NCBI GenBank assembly: GCA_036001225.1 | Contig: DASYUM010000204.1 | Location: 1-10,103 of the forward strand | Origin: DASYUM01 sp036001225 | GTDB lineage: Bacteria > Methylomirabilota > Methylomirabilia > Rokubacteriales > DASRDR01 | DNA length: 10,103 nt | Reading direction: 5' to 3' | In this document: piece by piece, positions 8,454 through 10,103 of the stretch | Layout: each line of letters begins with the position of its first letter | How positions within the stretch are numbered: the stretch's first letter is position 1 | Made by a program: the position numbers and the translations under genes | Notes under the pieces: model-generated | The model's database searches: none | Seen by the model: the letters and a program-made list of their open reading frames with translations, nothing else | What the model was told of the DNA's origin: nothing

Positions 8454-9725
8454 TCACCGGGCGACTTCCTGGGCAGGCGATGATTCTGCCCAGAAAACCG
8501 GGTCGAGCCCCAATTCGTAAGTCTCATGAATGAGCACCACGAGATTGTGACACAGCACCTTGGCCAGCGTCTCGTTGACCTGGGCAGTGTCCGTCTTGCT
8601 GCGGAGCGAGTCCCCAAACTTCCGCTTCATCATGCTGAACGTGCTCTCCACGTTCGACCGCTTGTGATAGTGGGCCAGGAATTCGTCACGGCGGTACATG
8701 AAGTAACCGAACATCTTGCCCCACGCGCCGGTGCCGGCTCGGTTGGTGCCGTGCCCGGCCGTGCCCGTCGCGTTGCCCTTGAAGGCGATGAACGGGGTAG
8801 CGCCATTGTTGGCGATGGTGTCCGCGTTCCTGACCGTGCCGTACACCTTGTCGGCGGAGACTTCCGCGACGGCGAAGGTCCGGGCGGTGGACTCGACCAG
8901 CGCGGGCAGTTGCTTGTTGTCGGCGGCGTCCTTGTCGTGGATTTCAATGGCCGTGACGACGTTGGTTTTGACGCCGCACATGACGTGCGCCTTGACCCAA
9001 GTGTGCTGCCGACGGGTGACGCCGTACTTGTGGTCGAACCAAGATTCAAACCGGCAAGTGGTGAAGCCCGAGGAATCAACGGCAAAATCCGTCTCGACCG
9101 CCTTGAGCGGGCGGGCGCTCTCCCCAATGAGGGATCGGAGGATGGAGGCCAGGTCGGGATTCTCCAAGGCGTTGAGCACCGAGTTATGGCAGGGGAGCTT
9201 ACTGATGTGCCCGCGCTCGTGGGCTTCCCGAAGATCGCTCATGCACCGACGAGCGGATGCCGTCGTGTAGACCTTCATCACGGCGGTAAACACCGAGTCG
9301 CGCACCGACAGGCGGGGGCGTCCCCGCTTCTGCTCAGGCTCGGCCAAGCCGGCACACAGATCGCGGAGGAGCACCATAAACCGGTCCTTCTCGTTCGTCT
9401 GCGCCGCGTTGTAGGCGGGCCAATTCTGCGGATAGGTCCGCTTGGTGGTCTTGGTGACGCTGACGGTCTCAGTGACTTTCTCGGTGACCTTCTCGCCGTC
9501 AAACTCGAATTCGCGCTGAATCACGTAGCGGACGGCGTAGATGTGCTTGCAGACCAGCCGGCGAGTCTCGTAGTCCGGGCAGGTGCAGGTGGGTGTATCA
9601 GCATCGAGTCCCGAGACGGTGTAGCGTCCTTCGCCTGTCTGCGACGGCACCGACCAATCACGTTCACGCCGAACCAGTTTGAACCGCGCCGCGATTTCCA
9701 GGCCCCGCTGTTCCCGTGCGTCCAT
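8454..9725 (-). CDS. SWIM zinc finger-DDE transposase fusion
   Basis: A 423-residue protein in two parts. Residues 1-75 hold a SWIM zinc finger, with Cys47 and Cys49 in CTC and Cys59 and His61 in CKH (CxC...CxH). It is followed by a Thr/Val/Lys-rich linker (VTEKVTETVSVTKTTK, 80-95). Residues from about 110 to 410 form a DDE transposase of IS4/IS5 style: VDSSGF with Asp217, VSADKVYG with Asp292, and HYHKRSNVESTFSMMKRK with Glu360. The last fits Y(2)R(3)E(6)K exactly (Tyr353, Arg356, Glu360, Lys367), so it appears catalytically intact. Similar SWIM-containing transposases are, from memory, frequent in Gemmata-type planctomycetes. ATG 9725 has AGGGAGG (9732-9738) six bases upstream. GC content is visibly lower than in neighbouring genes, suggesting transfer. 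A perfect 8-bp inverted repeat (CTGGGCAG/CTGCCCAG, 8469-8493) lies in its last codons. Confidence 0.9.
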   Translation of the reverse strand: MDAREQRGLEIAARFKLVRRERDWSVPSQTGEGRYTVSGLDADTPTCTCPDYETRRLVCKHIYAVRYVIQREFEFDGEKVTEKVTETVSVTKTTKRTYPQNWPAYNAAQTNEKDRFMVLLRDLCAGLAEPEQKRGRPRLSVRDSVFTAVMKVYTTASARRCMSDLREAHERGHISKLPCHNSVLNALENPDLASILRSLIGESARPLKAVETDFAVDSSGFTTCRFESWFDHKYGVTRRQHTWVKAHVMCGVKTNVVTAIEIHDKDAADNKQLPALVESTARTFAVAEVSADKVYGTVRNADTIANNGATPFIAFKGNATGTAGHGTNRAGTGAWGKMFGYFMYRRDEFLAHYHKRSNVESTFSMMKRKFGDSLRSKTDTAQVNETLAKVLCHNLVVLIHETYELGLDPVFWAESSPAQEVAR

Positions 9726-9743
9726 AGCAGGCCTCCCTTGTCG

Positions 9744-9762
9744 TATCTACCACTAGTAGATA
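9744..9762. promoter_or_regulatory. 19-bp operator-like inverted repeat, site 1
   Basis: Perfect 7-bp arms TATCTAC and GTAGATA flank the 5-bp centre CACTA. The site covers the -10 region of the minus promoter reading into the transposase, where a bound dimeric repressor would block RNA polymerase. It shares the 9-bp core CTAGTAGAT with site 2. Confidence 0.65.
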
Positions 9763-9783
9763 CCACAGGGGTTGACTTGTCAA
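9755..9783 (-). promoter_or_regulatory. Promoter of the SWIM-transposase gene
   Basis: The minus strand shows a perfect -35 TTGACA (9783-9778), a 17-base spacer and TCTACT (9760-9755, four of six to TATAAT). A TATCTA with 15-base spacing is the alternative -10. Transcription would start near 9748, giving a leader of about 22 nt that contains the ribosome binding site. The -10 lies within operator-like site 1. Confidence 0.55.
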
Positions 9784-9800
9784 TACCCAAGATATATACT
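9772..9800 (+). promoter_or_regulatory. Promoter of the zinc-ribbon gene
   Basis: TTGACT (9772-9777, five of six), a 17-base spacer and TATACT (9795-9800, five of six) make the best sigma70-type promoter in the window. The expected start is 9807-9808, immediately before the ATG at 9809. Its -35 hexamer abuts the -35 of the opposite promoter; together they form the palindrome TTGAC-TT-GTCAA (9772-9783). Confidence 0.7.
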
Positions 9801-9811
9801 GCTAGTAGATG
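9793..9811. promoter_or_regulatory. 19-bp operator-like inverted repeat, site 2
   Basis: Arms TATATAC and GTAGATG flank TGCTA. This is the same 7-5-7 layout as site 1, with imperfect arms. It overlaps the -10 box of the plus promoter and the start codon of the zinc-ribbon gene. The centres of the two sites are 49 bp apart. Confidence 0.5.
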
Positions 9812-9994
9812 GCCAGGGGGGCGAAGGACAAGGGGCGGGAATTGGGGATGGTTATGCTGCTCGGGGCGCGGTGCCGGTGCGGCCACGAGTGGCTACCACG
9901 GGCTCGTGACGCTGACGGGGCCGTCGAGCGGCCGACGGTCTGCCCAAAGTGCAAGAGTCCTAGATGGGACAAGCCTAAGAAGGGCACGAAGTAG
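9809..9994 (+). CDS. Small zinc-ribbon protein, function unknown
   Basis: A 61-residue basic protein with two metal knuckles. CRCGHEW gives Cys22 and Cys24, and CPKCKSPRWDKP gives Cys45 and Cys48, the pattern of a single zinc ribbon. It resembles many small CxCGHxW...CPxCxSPxWD proteins of unassigned function, some of which may act in DNA or RNA binding; I cannot name a role. ATG 9809 is chosen because the promoter places the transcript start one or two bases before it, implying leaderless translation. ATG 9848 (residue 14) or 9854 (residue 16) would still keep the zinc ribbon. It is divergent from the SWIM-transposase gene and shares its control region, so the two may be co-regulated. It is followed by a 51-base spacer to the tRNA gene. 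Confidence 0.7.
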   Translation: MARGAKDKGRELGMVMLLGARCRCGHEWLPRARDADGAVERPTVCPKCKSPRWDKPKKGTK

Positions 9995-10045
9995 TCGGTG
10001 GTGGCGTCCAAGAAGCCATGCTAGTCTCGGTCGGACTGAGGGTAG

Positions 10046-10103
10046 TGGTAGGGGTGGTGGGATTTGCACCCACACGGACCCGTCAGGGACCGCCGGTTTT
10101 CAA
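10046..10103 (-). tRNA. tRNA-Ser (UGA anticodon), 5' part beyond the window
   Basis: Read on the minus strand, the window edge falls in the anticodon loop: T33, anticodon TGA (10102-10100), then the stem strand ACCGG, as in E. coli tRNA-Ser(UGA). A 19-nt variable region follows (GG-T-CCC paired with GGG-T-CC, one T-T mismatch, loop TGAC), which marks a class II tRNA. Next come the T-arm GTGGG/CCCAC (10073-10057), the acceptor strand CACCCCT, discriminator base A and an encoded CCA ending at 10046. The T-loop reads TGCAAAT, with G instead of the usual T at position 55. The 5' half is outside, so the acceptor stem cannot be checked. A weak hairpin (CTCGG/CTGAG, 10026-10040) lies just past the 3' end. 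Confidence 0.88.

Larger units (their letters stand above)
8454..9811 (-). mobile_element. IS-like unit, ends unresolved
   Basis: The transposase and its control region form a block of distinct composition between the HU gene and tRNA-Ser. I compared sequence outside the transposase stop with the reverse complement of sequence outside its start and saw no convincing terminal inverted repeats or target duplication. The limits given are only the transposase and promoter region, not element ends. It may be a degraded element, an element reaching beyond these limits and including the zinc-ribbon gene, or a resident non-mobile gene. Confidence 0.35.

Noticed and set aside
8232..8483. 83-codon plus-strand frame after the HU gene
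   Set aside because: It has no ribosome binding site, consists of Pro/Arg-rich residues and runs into the 3' end of the opposing transposase gene.
8469..8493. 8-bp inverted repeat in the transposase 3' end as an intrinsic terminator
   Set aside because: In the direction of transcription no T-run follows it and the coding frame continues through it; it may be chance or an element-end feature.

Overview
The window is a high-GC bacterial chromosome segment. It carries housekeeping genes (type I glutamine synthetase, an HU-family protein, tRNA-Ser) and a compact coenzyme F420 operon. FO synthase is encoded as two separate proteins, CofG and CofH, rather than as the single fused FbiC typical of Actinobacteria. 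Together with the base composition and the beta-type GlnA, this suggests an uncultivated soil or subsurface lineage of the Rokubacteria/Methylomirabilota kind. That placement is an impression from memory of protein style, not a search result.

Layout. Positions 1-465 (minus) hold a partial flavin-reductase-like split-barrel protein, downstream of glnA (535-1962, minus) and separated from it by a long imperfect hairpin of a REP-like kind. A divergent spacer (1963-2289) carries a good sigma70-type promoter for glnA. A class III, GSA-aminomutase-like aminotransferase (2290-3612, plus) follows. Its last bases are duplicated directly downstream, and the second copy supplies the -35-like hexamer of a candidate promoter. 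A hairpin-rich leader of about 150 nt then precedes four tightly overlapping genes: an LLM-class F420-dependent oxidoreductase, a PPOX-class F420-dependent protein, cofG and cofH (3837-7772). The overlaps (TGATG, GTGA, GTGA) imply translational coupling. The operon thus joins two likely F420 users to the two enzymes that make the deazaflavin chromophore FO; cofC, cofD and cofE are not in the window. An HU-family gene with a strong ribosome binding site follows (7863-8156), then a GC-rich spacer full of hairpins.

From about 8454 the composition drops visibly in GC. A transposase-like protein (minus) fuses an N-terminal SWIM zinc finger to a DDE catalytic domain of the IS4/IS5 type, with an intact DDE triad and Y(2)R(3)E(6)K signature. 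It is divergent from a 61-residue zinc-ribbon protein (plus). The intergenic region is unusually well organised. Two opposed promoters have -35 hexamers that together form one palindrome, and two related 19-bp inverted repeats each cover one -10 box. The plus transcript would begin within 1-2 nt of the ATG and so be leaderless. The window ends in the 3' part of a tRNA-Ser(UGA) gene (minus) with an encoded CCA; its 3' end faces the zinc-ribbon/transposase unit, a common position for acquired DNA.

The most unusual parts are the symmetric control region at 9744-9811 and the structured leader in front of the F420 operon.
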